Origin: Tetranychus cinnabarinus
Taxonomy: Eukaryota > Arthropoda > Arachnida > Trombidiformes > Tetranychidae
DNA length: 64,000 bases
Direction: 5' to 3'
Assembly: GCA_022266195.1 (NCBI GenBank)
Contig: WHVY01000005.1
Location: 2,728,001 to 2,792,000 of the forward strand
The translations under genes and the position numbers were made by a program. Shown here in pieces: positions 28,301-41,000 of the stretch. The notes under the pieces were generated by a model. It did not search any database. It saw nothing but the letters and a program-made list of their open reading frames with translations, and was not told the DNA's origin. The first letter of the stretch is position 1; every line of letters begins with the position of its first letter.

Positions 28301-31300
28301 ACTGCACCAACTAATCTTGAAGTAAGAAAAGGATTCTTGTTCATTTAATATTACATTTCTTCTTCTTCTTCTTCATCATCAACATATCCTTGGCTCAACT
28401 TATTGCCACAAGTCACGATGTTAAATAAACGCAACACTCCAAACGCAACACCATTTAAGATAACTTGTGAAACAATCGAAAAGTGGGCAAAAAAAGAAAA
28501 TAGAATCAACATTTAAATATTATCCTCCTCCTACTTTACCATCATCCTCATCATTCTGTGGATAACAACAAACACTGTAACCATCAATATTGCAAGATCA
28601 ATTAAATTGGTCAAACGCCTTTCACTGAAACCATGTAACCCTGTTCATCATTGCATCTCCTCCGCCCTCTCTATTACCAAATATCACGTATCGAACGTAA
28701 AAAAGTAAACCATTTTTTTGGCGATCGGTTGAGCAAACGCCAAACTGTGGTTTCGCCTGTGTTTATTCACTCGACCAACTGATTGCCTCCTCACCAATCA
28801 GCTAATTAACTTTATCTCTTCTCCCAGTAAAGTCCCTCTAATCTGATCACTTTTTACCTTGAGCTATATTGGTAAGACTTTATTGGTCTCTAATTGATGG
28901 AAGGCAACAAATTATTTTGTTTTACCTTTTCTTTTTCTTTTCGTTGTAAACACAAGAAACTGGTGCACTTTGACCTCAATAGGTTGACCCTATCCAAAGG
29001 TGAAACGGGTACAAAATTATTCCTTCCGTTTGTTTGGGTAAACCCGTGAGCACCAAGAAAACACGAACAAAATGATCCAAGATTAACTTGATCATATTCT
29101 CACTGATCGTGTTTTCCGTTTACTTATTTTCATTTACTTTTCATCTCGTGATGATCATCATTAACGATGTAACCTTTTCTCAGTTTTGATCTGCTTTCGG
29201 GTTTACATTACAATGGCACCAAAGGTAAACTCCATTTGTTTTGCCTTTTCGTTGATGGCTCATTGTCTCTGGTAAACTCATGAATATGGTTATCCAAAGT
29301 TTTGTTTTTCCTAGTTTCCCATCATTCTGTCGCCATCATTATCATGTATATATTTCAATGATGACACGACTCAACAAGGAAAAGAGCAACAAAAGTATCA
29401 TCACTTTGCACGCAGGTTAACCTTTCATTTATTCACCAAGAGATGAAGGGAAAGGTCAAGTTGTAAAATTGTTTCCTCTTCCGAGTTAAACTTTTGGGTG
29501 CAAAAATTTTCATCAAAACTAGAAAAAAGTTTCTCACAAACGATAGCGTTAAACAGTGATTACAGGAAGTAAAATTGTATTAATCAATCAACGAAACAAA
29601 AGTTTAAAATTCGTTTAATTTTCCACCAATAAAAAGCGTAAACTTTTCTCAAACAAATAGATTTGAAAACAAAATGGAATAAATTTTCACTCCAAAATGT
29701 TTCAAACGCTCACAACACCAACAAAATAAACGGAAATCAAAATAGTCCTAAAAGCGTGCAAATTGAAAAGTAACTCGGAATCATGTCCAAAGAATCGCAA
29801 TTGTTCAAAACCAACATCCAATCGTTCATTAAAGTTGACATTTAAAACCAACATTACATCTTTAATGAAAAAAGTATTAATAAATGCTTTTTCAAGCAAA
29901 ATCTTTCGAAATTTAAATTCGCAAAAACTTTAACTGTTTTTACTCTTTTAGGTTCTTCTCATCATGGATACTCAACTCCTCAACAATTAAGCCTGTCAAT
30001 TGCAATTAATCTGCTACTTCTACTGTTACTTGGTTAACTTGAACAAGACTCAACTCAGATTGATTATTTAATTACTCTAGATAATATCATCGTTAAGTTT
30101 AATCATGCAAAGGAGGCAAGTTTAACAAGAAAATAAATCTTTTTCATCATCATTTTGATCCCATTGAATCTAGAGAGAATCAAGATTAGAAGGTAAAAAA
30201 AGATTAAAAAAGAGTAGCAATGAATTGTTCGTGTTCAGGTACACCTCATGAGAAGGTAAACTAAAAAATTTTGATATGATTATCCATGCTTTGATCATCA
30301 TCTTCATCAAACCCTCTCAATTTACCTGGCAATCAACGTTAACGAAAACACAATAACAATTATCAGTAAACGAAGAAGAACAAGAAAAAGTAAAAACAAA
30401 AAACAAGATAAATAACCAGTAAAGTTACGGTAAGTTAACTTTTGGTTAACCAATTTTTAAGACTATTATGATTATCGTTAGATGAGGTTGATTAAAATTT
30501 ACAGTTTATGAGTTTGAAATTTGGAATGAAAAATAAGACTAAAAGTTGAATGAAAAAAAGGTAAAAATTTTGCCCAAAATAATAGATTAATAATCATCTA
30601 CTGCACTATACTTAACCAGCGAAGGTTGAACAAGAACTTTGCTTTTACCTTGGCTAATAAAATTACCTTGTGAGTTAATTACGTCTTAATGAGAAAGAAG
30701 AAGATGAGGATGAAAAGAATAATTTTCATCCCATTTCCTTCATTTTTGTTATTCTTCAACGAAAAGAAGGGAAAAAAATGAAAAATCAGTTTGATTTACA
30801 TTTGAAGGTGGTTTTGAGGAGGTTATAGATAGTGTATTGGGCAGTTCAATCGTGAACTCATTAGATTAAAATGGAAACGATGAGGATGATGAGGACGATG
30901 AAGAAGCATTGCTAATTAAGAGGTTAACTTGACTTGTATTCATTATCTGATTAAAGGTAAAATATGGAGAAAAAGAAGAACATTGAAAAAACATTTTTAC
31001 CTCAAGCCTTTCAATGTGCCAAAAACAATGCCATCTATCAACTGGAAACCAAGTTGAGTTTTGATTCGATTGCCGACATTGGCGATAAATGTTGTGTGCA
31101 AATGCTGGTAGCTCGTAAGTAAGCAGTGTTGGGTTAATCGGTGCAATATTGAATGTTTTGTGTGTTCAACTTTTGTTTGAAATTTGAAATTCAAGTAGTA
31201 AAAGTTGCGCACTTTTCAAGTCTTTTAGTTTTTTGCTTGCAAATGAACATTGAAAAAGGTTGAAATATCAAATATCATTGGCCCATTATTGCTCTTGAAT

Positions 31301-31879
31301 TTCAATGAATCGCTCTTTTTGCCGTTTCGGCTACCTGAATGTTGACCTTCATTGACCGGGTTCATATTACACTGACCGCTTTGTGCTCTTCAACTTGAAA
31401 CCAATGCTTTTAGTCTCGACTAACTTTACAACGGAATCAAAGTGTTATGTCGGTTGAGTAAAATTCAAACCGAAAAAAACTTTTATAAAAAAAAGTTGTA
31501 CGTCAACCAAGTGTTTAATTTCACCTCGTGTCAGAAAAAAAGTAAAAGTGCACAAGAATAGATGCCCAGTGTTATCAATACATAATACCTTCAAGAAGAA
31601 AGGTAAAGAAAAAAAGACGGAAATTATCGATGGCAAAAAAAGTGAGATCTGTTGAGCAGTAATAACAAGCATTTATCGAAACTTGACGCAATAAAAAAAA
31701 AGAGTCGCAAAAAAAGGTCGTCTGCGCTGTTTTTCCCTCTTCTGTTTACTCTCTACTGTTGCATAACTAAACTCATATGCAAGTTTGTATTACAAGTTGA
31801 AGGGGGAAACCTGGTTTATCCTCAGTTAGGAAAACAGTATTTGATAACATAGTTATTGTTATCTTACCTGATCCTATTC

Positions 31880-32060
31880 TGAGCAGCTCATTTTACTCTC
31901 TCAAGTCTATTTGCAATGAGAGAGAGAAATGAGTGAGTCGACAGGCTCGTGCGTGTGTTGGCACAAAACAGTCTGTTCAGTGTCTAACCTGTGTATATGT
32001 TTCTCTCTCTCTCCCTCTTCTCTCTCTCTTCTGTTGTCTTCAACTTGGCTCGCGACTTTT
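31880..32060. promoter_or_regulatory. CT/GA-rich promoter-like patch
   Basis: Several CT and GA runs flank a segment with unusual CpG and TGTG content (around 31,938-31,990), followed by a CTCGCG word. No gene starts nearby that I can recognise. A promoter or enhancer of a non-coding transcript, or an accessible element of the gene desert, would fit, but only composition supports this. Confidence 0.2.
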
Positions 32061-33431
32061 TATCAAAAGCAAAGTCGAAGAAGCCTGAAAAGGATAACAT
32101 TAAAGTGAAGGAGAAGAAAGCCTGAATAGAGAGAAGAGGTTTTTTTGGAGGAAAGACCCTGGACCATCTGTTAATATCTCTGTGTCTTTAAACTATTGAA
32201 ACCATCTGTCAATGGCTTTTACTTGTTTCTTACCTTTGCACTCTCCTGTGTAATAATAATCTTTGAAAAGCTTTTCGCTCGTGCCAACGTCACAATCTTA
32301 AATAATTATTCTACCATCTTTTATTATTGTTGAAACGATCAAACATTAAACTGATTATTGATAATGTTTTATTGAAAGTAACCTGTGTCACAAAATATGG
32401 CACATTTGCAACCTTTGGTTTCAGTTTTTTCCCCTCATTTCATTATAACCAGAGGGTTCAATGAATATATTAATGTTTTGCCTTTGCATTGATTGAATCA
32501 AATAATTTTTTATCGAAAATTTTTTAATCATTTCCACTGAATTGATATTGAACATTGAAAGTTGATTAACTTTTGCTTCTCTTAATGCTACTATTTGCTG
32601 TTTTACTTTCATCAGCCCTAAGGTTAAATGAAAACAAAATGATGGACAGTTTGTAATAAGCAACATTTACCTGATTCACCTAAAAAAGCAATGTTTACCG
32701 TGAAAATGTGCGCCAGATTAACAAATTGACCATAAGTGTAAAAATGAAGGTGAAGATGAGAGAGAAAAGAAAACAAATGGAAAAAAGATAATTTTTAATG
32801 AACCAACGGAAAACAAAATGCTTACAGTAACAAGTATTGAAAATGAATTAACCATTTAACAAGATTACGATTGTGGCCCATTTACCTGCGGCTCACTTAC
32901 CTATTGCTTACACTTTTCACCATTTCCATCGTGATTCACGAATTGATTTTCCTCTTTGCCGAAGACCTTCCCTCAAGTTGAAACAATCTTGCAAATCATT
33001 TGCTTTCAGTAAAGCTATTAAGGTGTCTCATGATGGCTTATCCTTGATTATTTTTCACTGGGCTCAACAATTGTTGACGGGTTTCGAATTTTTGGCCTTT
33101 TCGAAGAACAATTAAATTCAGTTTTAGATTGCAATAAATTATGATTTTTTCATAGTTTTAAAGACTTTTTGCATAAAAATTCCGAATTAGAAAAAAAGCA
33201 ATTTCTCCCGGAATGAAAGAATCGCAAAACTTTATTATTCTTCAAAAAATTTAAAATTCGAAAATCAGTTTTCTATTAGCCTGTGGAATCAGAGATAACC
33301 AAGGATCAATCTTCATGAGACACTTGATAAAAGTCTAACCTCAACACGATAATGTGCAACACTATTTATGGCTTCGATGAAACAAAAAGATTGCGTTCCT
33401 TTGAGTTGGTGTTGGGCGAGTTTGACAATGT

Positions 33432-33450
33432 TTATCTGATAAGCAGATAA
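33432..33450. promoter_or_regulatory. Cluster of three GATA-type sites
   Basis: TTATCTGATAAGCAGATAA packs one TTATCT, one TGATAA and one AGATAA into 19 bases. GATA factors such as Pannier act on achaete-scute genes in flies, so a link to the bHLH gene 15 kb away is possible. Three overlapping matches could also arise by chance in such AT-rich DNA. Confidence 0.25.
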
Positions 33451-36400
33451 CCTTTGATCTGACCATCTCAAGACATGCAATCATGTGGTCTGTTGATTAG
33501 ATAATTGGAACTCCAACAGGGAAGGATAAAGACTCAATCAAGTGGAGAAGGTTTTCAACGATCAAATTAATGTCCCGAAAATTATCACTGATCCAATCAA
33601 CACAAGCTCAACTCCTGGTGATTTCACGAGGTACAAGATTTGAGCAGACCTTTGAAAGTGAAAGAAAGCAAAACAACTAAAAATGTCAACCAATTTCTTG
33701 ACCATTATTTGCGACTCTTTGCATTTAACCAAGTAATGGGTAAACCACCCAGAGAGCGCAACAACTGAACGCCCTTCCCTGCATAATCATTTGATTGCAG
33801 CATAAGAAATTTTACTTGCAATAATTGAATTAATGGTTGAAAAGATGCTCACTTTTGACCTTATCGAACCTTGGTCAACAAAGGTCCTTTGAAGGACAAC
33901 TTGTTATTGATGCTCAAGATAAAGGAAAATTTTTTTTTTTCGATTTTTCACTCTTTTTGGTTCATTGGATAGCTTCAGATGATTTGACGTGCAATATTAA
34001 TAAATTAATAAAAAAATGTTTTTGTCCAACCTTTTGCTGTTACAAAGGAAACTGACGAACAAACAAAAAAGGTAAAAATTGCGCAGCGCAACAAAACTCG
34101 TGAAACAGTGGAAACTGTTGAAGAGCCAAAACTTTCATTGTTACTTGGATTATTACCATTCTGTTGTAACATGGAGCAACTTGATTGTCGGACCTTTTTT
34201 GCGCCCTTGTCAACTTGCATCAAAAGTATAGATTGTCAGACTAAACGGAAATGACCTCGTCACCCTGCCGAGTCCTTTCAACCTTTTTTTCGTGCTTCTT
34301 TCCATTCCACTGTATATTCACTGTTGAATTGCCTGTAACCACAAGCGGTGGTATGACTGTATAATGACTTGTGTAGAGAGAGAGAGACCTTGTTACAGGC
34401 TTCCAGCAACGTTTACAATCTTTTATCATCATCTTTACCAAGAACACCATGAATATTTAAATATGAATTGGACGAACAAGAAAAAGAAGTAAAAAAAACA
34501 CAATTTACCTTTGATCTTTTTCTTCTCCTTATTAGCATTATTTTTTTTAATATTGTTATAACTTTTCTTCTTCTCTCTTTTTATCATCCAATTTTTTATT
34601 ATCTTCATCTTGTTAGTACATGGATTAGGAATAAAGGTACAAAACGATGATGATACAAATACTTTTATTGGCCCACAAAAAGAGAGGATAATTGACAAAT
34701 GGAATCATTTGAATAACGTTGAGTTCAATTAAAGTTGAGCTTTAGTTTAGTCTTCAACAGTTGACTCGACAAACTAAAGATTCAAGTAAAACTCGAAAGG
34801 TGCTCATATTACATCAAACCGTCTTCAAGCTGCTTCTTCGTCTAATTAGCCTTTCAACAATAAGTGTGCAAAATTACGTCAAATTCATTGCAAACTTTGA
34901 CCGAGTTTTGTCAACACTTTTCGATGAAACACGAAAATCTTGTTTTAGCATTTATTCAAACCCAATTTCAAAGCAACTTGATTACAACCAAATATTGGTT
35001 CATTTTTTGGCCAATCATAATGACCACAATCAGGTGATGGCATAAATTTCAGACGAACCAAAAGATTGGTAAAAGTACAAAAGTCTTTGTTTAAATGTAT
35101 TAATGACTTTCGAGGCCAAACAAAGCCAAATTTTTTTTCTAAAAAATGAAAATCTAAAAAACTCTTTTTTTCCTCAATTTTTCACTCTTTTCCACTTCGA
35201 CTTGACCTAACCTTTTTACTGCTCTTTAATTACTATATCTGGTCAACTCCTGCAAGATCTAAACTCTTTCTTGCCTTTACTGAGCCTCAATTACAGTGTT
35301 TAATTTTGCTTTATTATGGTTGTTTAAGGTTACAAAAGCATTGGAAAATTGAAATTGAAAAAGTTAATCAAGGAAGGAAAGGCAAACCTGAGAAACATAA
35401 TTCATAACTTTTGGAACTTGAAACTTTTTCGATGAGAAGAGTTGATTATAGTTTACAGTAAATATTAATAAACTGATAATTTGCGCTAATTGGGAATTGA
35501 AATGAAACATTGGCTGGTAATGATGATACACAATATATTATCATTAGCAGTAGCTTGATAATGTGAAAAAAAGGAGAGGAAAAGGAAAGTGAAACTAGAA
35601 GCTTGAGAATCGCTTTTTTGCAAGTAAATTGAATCCTCCTTTTGCTGCTATTCATTTCACTTTCTTGTTTTGTCAGGAAACTCCTTCAAGGAGGAACATG
35701 AAGTGTGCTGCAATGAATTTGAGACTAATGATAACAATAACATGACAGATAATAAAGAAAATTATTATCGATAATAATGTTAATGGTGATAAATAATTTG
35801 AGACTTTTTTTGTGTTTTTTTCTACTTCTTCTTCTCTTGTTGCCTCACTTTTACCTTAAGGGGTTAAATCAGCACGCGTTGTTGGTACATCACATTATCA
35901 ACGTCAAGCCCGCAAGGTGTCAATAAAGGTAAGAAGACAAGAAACTCTTAATCTTGAGGCTCTGTTCACTTTGCATTTCATTGAGGAAACTTGTTAATTA
36001 TCTTTCATTCATAAGACAAATGAGTTCTTGAGTTGCGAGTTTCAAAAGAAATGAGGTAAAATAGGAAAATTGTTGCTATTATCAAAGCCAAAGTTTAACT
36101 TGATTGCGGCTAATCAACTTTTATTTACCATTAATATTAATTTGATATCAATTTCACCCAAATGCAATTATTTGCTTTTGCTTTCTTCTTTCAGTTTTTT
36201 CTGAGAAAAAAATCAAATCTCCATTTAGTCACCTTCTGATAAACGATTTAACAAGATTTCCCTGAAAAATTGATGTTCAAGTATCAATCGACTTTTAATT
36301 GCTCCAAAAATCACTTTGGTAATTGAAAAATTAGTCAAAAAAAAAGCTCAGAAGATCAGAAAATCAGAAAAAAATCTTTTATAGAGAATAGTTTTGCTCG

Positions 36401-36692
36401 ATTCAATTTTCGTCAATATATCGTTATGTGGGCTAAAACTTTTATATTGTTCAATTCAGTTTGAAAACCGTCTTAATGGACAAGTTGAATTTGATGTTCT
36501 TTCATATGACGTTCATTCCAATTACGTTTATATCGATTATATACAATTCAATTAATTGAAACATTTTCTTCGACAAATTGAAAAAACTTGAATGATTGAT
36601 GAGAATCTATTTTTGTATAAAAAAAGTAAAGTATTGACTCAAATGAATACGTAATCATTTTGATTAGTTTTTGGTCAATCGTTTGACAAAAA

Positions 36693-38039
36693 ATGGTAGA
36701 TATTGAGTCACTCAACCCAAGTGCACTTTTTATGTTCATTTCTCTAAGGTATTTTCAGGGTGTTTGGAAATTCATGAAAATGATTCCAGTGTTTAAGGCA
36801 ATCTTAACGCTCTCAGTCCGAACCTTTTGCAGTGCCGTTTTTTCCTTTCAGTTGTATTTATTAACCCAAAATTATCTTCAATTCAATGTTCGTAAAGAAG
36901 TTACCAATTATATTGCGAATCAAATTGGACTGCCTGAAATTCATATTCTAATTCCATATCAGTTCGCGTTCGATATTAACTTTTTGAAACGAAAATATAA
37001 ATCAAGCTTCGAGTCGACTTGCATGTACTTTACAGGAAAGAAGGACTGTAATGATTACATAACAAATGCCGTCTTATTTTCTAAAAAATTTGGCCCATCA
37101 CTGTTACTGTCTGATATTGCCAAGCATTCGTATCCGATTGAAAAGTTTATATCGAGACTTCATTGGTCTGAATCAGAAGAGGATCCAGTCGAGATTGGCG
37201 AATGTAGATTAAAACGTAGAGCTTCAGCAGCATATTTAGTTCTGGTGATTTCGTGCTTGGACTCGACTGGTTCACCAATAAAAGTATCACGAGCAAGAGC
37301 CGCTGTCTACAGTGCAAACTATTTTTTAGGATTTCCTTTGAATGCGACGGCAATGCTAGTGAAACTCGTTTATCCGGGAAAGGCTTTGGTTGAAGACAAT
37401 AGTTTTTATGCCTTTGCTGCAAATAATAAGGGCAAACAGGTTTCACTCGGGATTCGCTTCACGAAACATACGGTAAACTTGTTGCCTGCTCCGTACAAAA
37501 CGATGTGCAAAAACTATGATCGACGTCAAGTCTTTGAAGATTGTCTTAATAACCACTCACTTGCACGAACAGGACTGCTTTATCCTGAAACTACCGTAGA
37601 CTTAGAAAAGTATAGTCAATCAAATGGAATGCATTTCGCTTCTTCATTGTACAACGACACCGACGATGATTCATTGCTCGAAATTTTCGAAACTTGTGAA
37701 TCTCTTGTTACTCAACCGATGTGCAACTCAGTTCGTTATTCATTCACAATGGCTACAACCCCTCAAGATGTCAAGATAGGGGAAGAATCCTTCAAGTTTT
37801 ACTTTATTGTCTCATCTGAATTTGACTCTTTAACAGAAAGCAAAGAAGACTTTCCTCTCTCAGATTACCTAATCTTCAGCGGCAGTTTAGTCAGTACTTG
37901 GTTTGGAATCAGTATAATGGGTCAATTGCTTACCGCTAGTAACTTGTGTTGTTTAACTCTTAACCGAAAAAGGACAGTTGAAGTTGCAAGTGAAAATTCA
38001 AAAGGTGAAACTCAATCTAATAGATCATCTGATGACTAA
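36693..38039 (+). CDS. DEG/ENaC-like cation channel subunit
   Basis: An intronless frame of 448 residues. The membrane layout fits the DEG/ENaC/ASIC family. TM1 is at about 34-58, after the typical VWK juncture. A large extracellular loop has about ten cysteines, many in closely spaced pairs. TM2 is at about 393-422 and contains STWFGIS, whose GIS (405-407) matches the G/S-x-S selectivity filter. The family forms trimeric amiloride-sensitive Na+ channels in the plasma membrane, gated by peptides, protons, touch or small ligands; the stimulus here cannot be told. At 448 residues it is shorter than most members (about 500-650). The acidic residue usually found a few positions after the filter is absent. 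The ATG follows an in-frame stop by 6 bases. A TATTTTCAG acceptor at about 36,758 suggests an upstream exon could instead splice in before GVWK. Confidence 0.7.
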   Translation: MVDIESLNPSALFMFISLRYFQGVWKFMKMIPVFKAILTLSVRTFCSAVFSFQLYLLTQNYLQFNVRKEVTNYIANQIGLPEIHILIPYQFAFDINFLKRKYKSSFESTCMYFTGKKDCNDYITNAVLFSKKFGPSLLLSDIAKHSYPIEKFISRLHWSESEEDPVEIGECRLKRRASAAYLVLVISCLDSTGSPIKVSRARAAVYSANYFLGFPLNATAMLVKLVYPGKALVEDNSFYAFAANNKGKQVSLGIRFTKHTVNLLPAPYKTMCKNYDRRQVFEDCLNNHSLARTGLLYPETTVDLEKYSQSNGMHFASSLYNDTDDDSLLEIFETCESLVTQPMCNSVRYSFTMATTPQDVKIGEESFKFYFIVSSEFDSLTESKEDFPLSDYLIFSGSLVSTWFGISIMGQLLTASNLCCLTLNRKRTVEVASENSKGETQSNRSSDD

Positions 38040-41000
38040 CCATACAAATGTCTGATTATTATCTTTCAATACTAAAATTTTATTTCAATTAGAATTAGAT
38101 TTGATCTGAAGATTTGAATCAAAGAAAGTTGATCAAAAATAAAAAAATGAGTGTCCAGTAAGTTGATTAAAATGAGGTCAAACTATATTGTACTTTGAAA
38201 TTTGAACTTATTAATAAACAATTAATTTTATCCTTGCAAATGGTAATCAGTTTAATAATTGTTTTTCATCATAAATTGAAAAGTTTCTCACAAATGCGTA
38301 CAAATGGTAATGGCGATAACAGTTAAGAAGAGCGATTTTATTGAAACAATAGATAATTATTGGAATAACTTATCGCAAAATTATCAGAGTTGAATAGTGA
38401 ATAAATGAGACTTGAGCACGCCAATGTTTATCAGTTTGCGTTTTGAATCTCAATTTGTTGATGGTAATAATGATCATCATTATACAATCAACATCCTGGT
38501 AAATGAAATATGATTTCAAATGGAGCAATAAAAGTGAAAGCTAAAGAAAAATGTTGAAACAAAATAATTGTATCAATATGAGCTAGTTGTGATAAATGGT
38601 AATAAAAAAGATGAACCATCAATGATATAATAATAACTGTTTCACGCGGTAAAAGATGATCAATGATTGTAAGTAGATGTGAAATGGTGTTTGGACCACA
38701 CTGAGGACGGACAAGTTACTTGCACAGTCACACACATAAGACAAAAGTAACAACCAAATCAAAGGTAATTTGTTTTCCGTGACTTTTGCCAACAATTTTG
38801 TATCAACATTGAAAGGGAGTCGAAGGCGTTGTTACTGATGGACGGGGTGAAAGCACTACATTTAGACACTTTAAACATTGACTTTAAAATGAGGTTACAT
38901 CTAATAAGGTTCCTTGAATTGGGTGCATTGGACACGAAAAGAAATTTACACAGAATGTGCTTTCCATGATGAATAAAAAGTAGACTCATTTAAATTCATT
39001 TCCACCGCACGCATCATCAATTGTTGAAATTGTATCAATTTACTTTGAAAAATTAAATCTGCAAACTTGCGTTTAAACGATATTAATCTGTATTTTTATT
39101 TAGCTTTCATTGTTCAAGTGAACAACATTTTGCTTTGTTCAACTTTTTTTTTCAATTTTCATTACAAAATGTTATCACTCATGAAGAGATGATGGATAAA
39201 GCTTTTTTGCAAGCTTAGAGGGCAAAGGTGATGTCAGCTTTTCGATCATATTCTGCTTGACCTTACCCTTGATGAGTTTAGTGTTTAGTCTTGTACTCAA
39301 CATTGGCTACTTATTTCAAGTGATCCATTACAAGGTAATGGCATGGGTTAAGATATGACTTTACTTTTCACTTTACTCATTAGATGATTAGTTTATATCA
39401 ACAGGTAAAGTGATCACATTAAAGATGATAAGCTTTGGTAGCCAATGGAACAAGAAAAGGTACAAAAAAGGAAGCAAACTGATGCTGATCAACCTTAAGG
39501 GTCAACATGTTAAAGGTTGTTTTTTTGTTGCAATTCAATTTTGCTCATTTTCATGATAAAACATTGAAAGATTGAAAATTTTCTTCTTCTTCTTGTTTGT
39601 AGTTATCAAGGGATTTAGGGATTGGCGTCAAGGCTACAATTAGATATGGGCTTGTGAAGGAATGATGAAGGAAAACACTTAATGGAGACGAAAGATGAGT
39701 CCATTTAAACGGCCTTAAGGTGCCATCGGAAGGTTCAAATTACTCACAATTAATTATCACTTTGACCAGTGGAATAGAGAAAAGTGCAATCTCGAGTTTC
39801 TCTCTTGTTGCATTATCAGGAGTTACATTTACTAATGATTCCCTTTTAGCAAAGACCAAAGGCTACCATGAATCTGTTTACCTGTTATCTCGAGAAAAGC
39901 GTTTTCTGGTCTTCTCGTGAAACTTTTTTATCATTTGTACTTTTCTCTAATCATGCAAATCTACAGAATTAGGATAACATTACATTTTTTCCTTTTATGA
40001 TTCAATTATAGCTTTTTTGACCAATTTTCTGCATTCTTTACTCGATAATTGGAAAATGTTGAGATGCAAAAAAAGTTATGTTAACATGAGTTAGTGGTTC
40101 GAGTAAATGTTACATTTTGTTTTACCTTTTCATGTAACTTAATGATCTTGACATGGACAAGTTCAAGTATCAACACTGATAACGTCAAGTTAACATCATC
40201 ATTGATTCACTTTTGTCTTTATCGATGGTTCATCATACAGCTTTAGCCTCTCCTTACCTTTGACTTATTATCTTGTCCGTTCCTGTGCTTTGAGGTGAGG
40301 TCAAGAGGCTGATGTAGGAGAAGACGAAAAAGAAAAAGGTAAAAATGAATGTAAAAGTTTATTAAAGGTAAGCTAATGAAGTGGGTTTGTTCAAAGTTGC
40401 TCTTTAAATGTAAACCAAAGAAAAGGTAAAAAACCTTCAATCAGTTAAGGCCACCCTGTCTTATCCTTTAATTTTTGCCTCTTTTCTTGTTTTACCTTTA
40501 ACCTTTCAAGTTAAACAAAAAAACTTATTACCTTTCCATAGATGAAGCGGTTCATCTTTTGCACTTTGGATTGGCTAAACAAATTAATGTGCAAAGATTA
40601 ACCATGATTTGGTTCTTACCTTTATCTTGATCAACTGTTATGTTTCAATTTAAACTTGACTTTGAAACAGTTTTATGGATTTTTCATGATAATTTGCTTG
40701 TGACAAATTTGATACTTTCAAAGGGAACAGCAACATTGAACCATCAATTATTGCATTTGACCGGTCAACATTTATTGGCCGAAAAAAAAGGCAAAGTCAA
40801 GACATGTTCATTTGGTCAAGAATGTTGGGCAGAGAAAATAAAATCTAGACAAAAATCAATATCGAATTGAATTATTATTCAAAAAATGGCGCATCACTTT
40901 GAAATGTCCAGCAATGTTGAAAAACATCTCTAAATTGAGGCCAAATTTAATAACTTTTTTTTCTGTTTTTGTTTTAAAAGGTGTTAACCTTCTCATGGTT

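Larger units (their letters stand above)
19031..36692. other. Gene-free region between achaete-scute and the channel gene
   Basis: About 17.6 kb with no exon I can support. The longest open frame (20,927-21,529, 200 codons) is dominated by Leu/Phe/Ser on a CT-rich strand and has no recognisable domain. The stretch contains many AGGTAA/TTACCT words, trinucleotide runs (for example CTT near 26,260 and 28,360), a GC-rich block at 19.25-19.38 kb, a CT/GA patch at about 32 kb and a GATA-site cluster at 33.4 kb, which are listed separately. Confidence 0.65.

Noticed and set aside
34761..35045. 94-codon plus-strand frame
   Set aside because: No ATG start, no family signature; several open frames this long are expected by chance in DNA of this composition.
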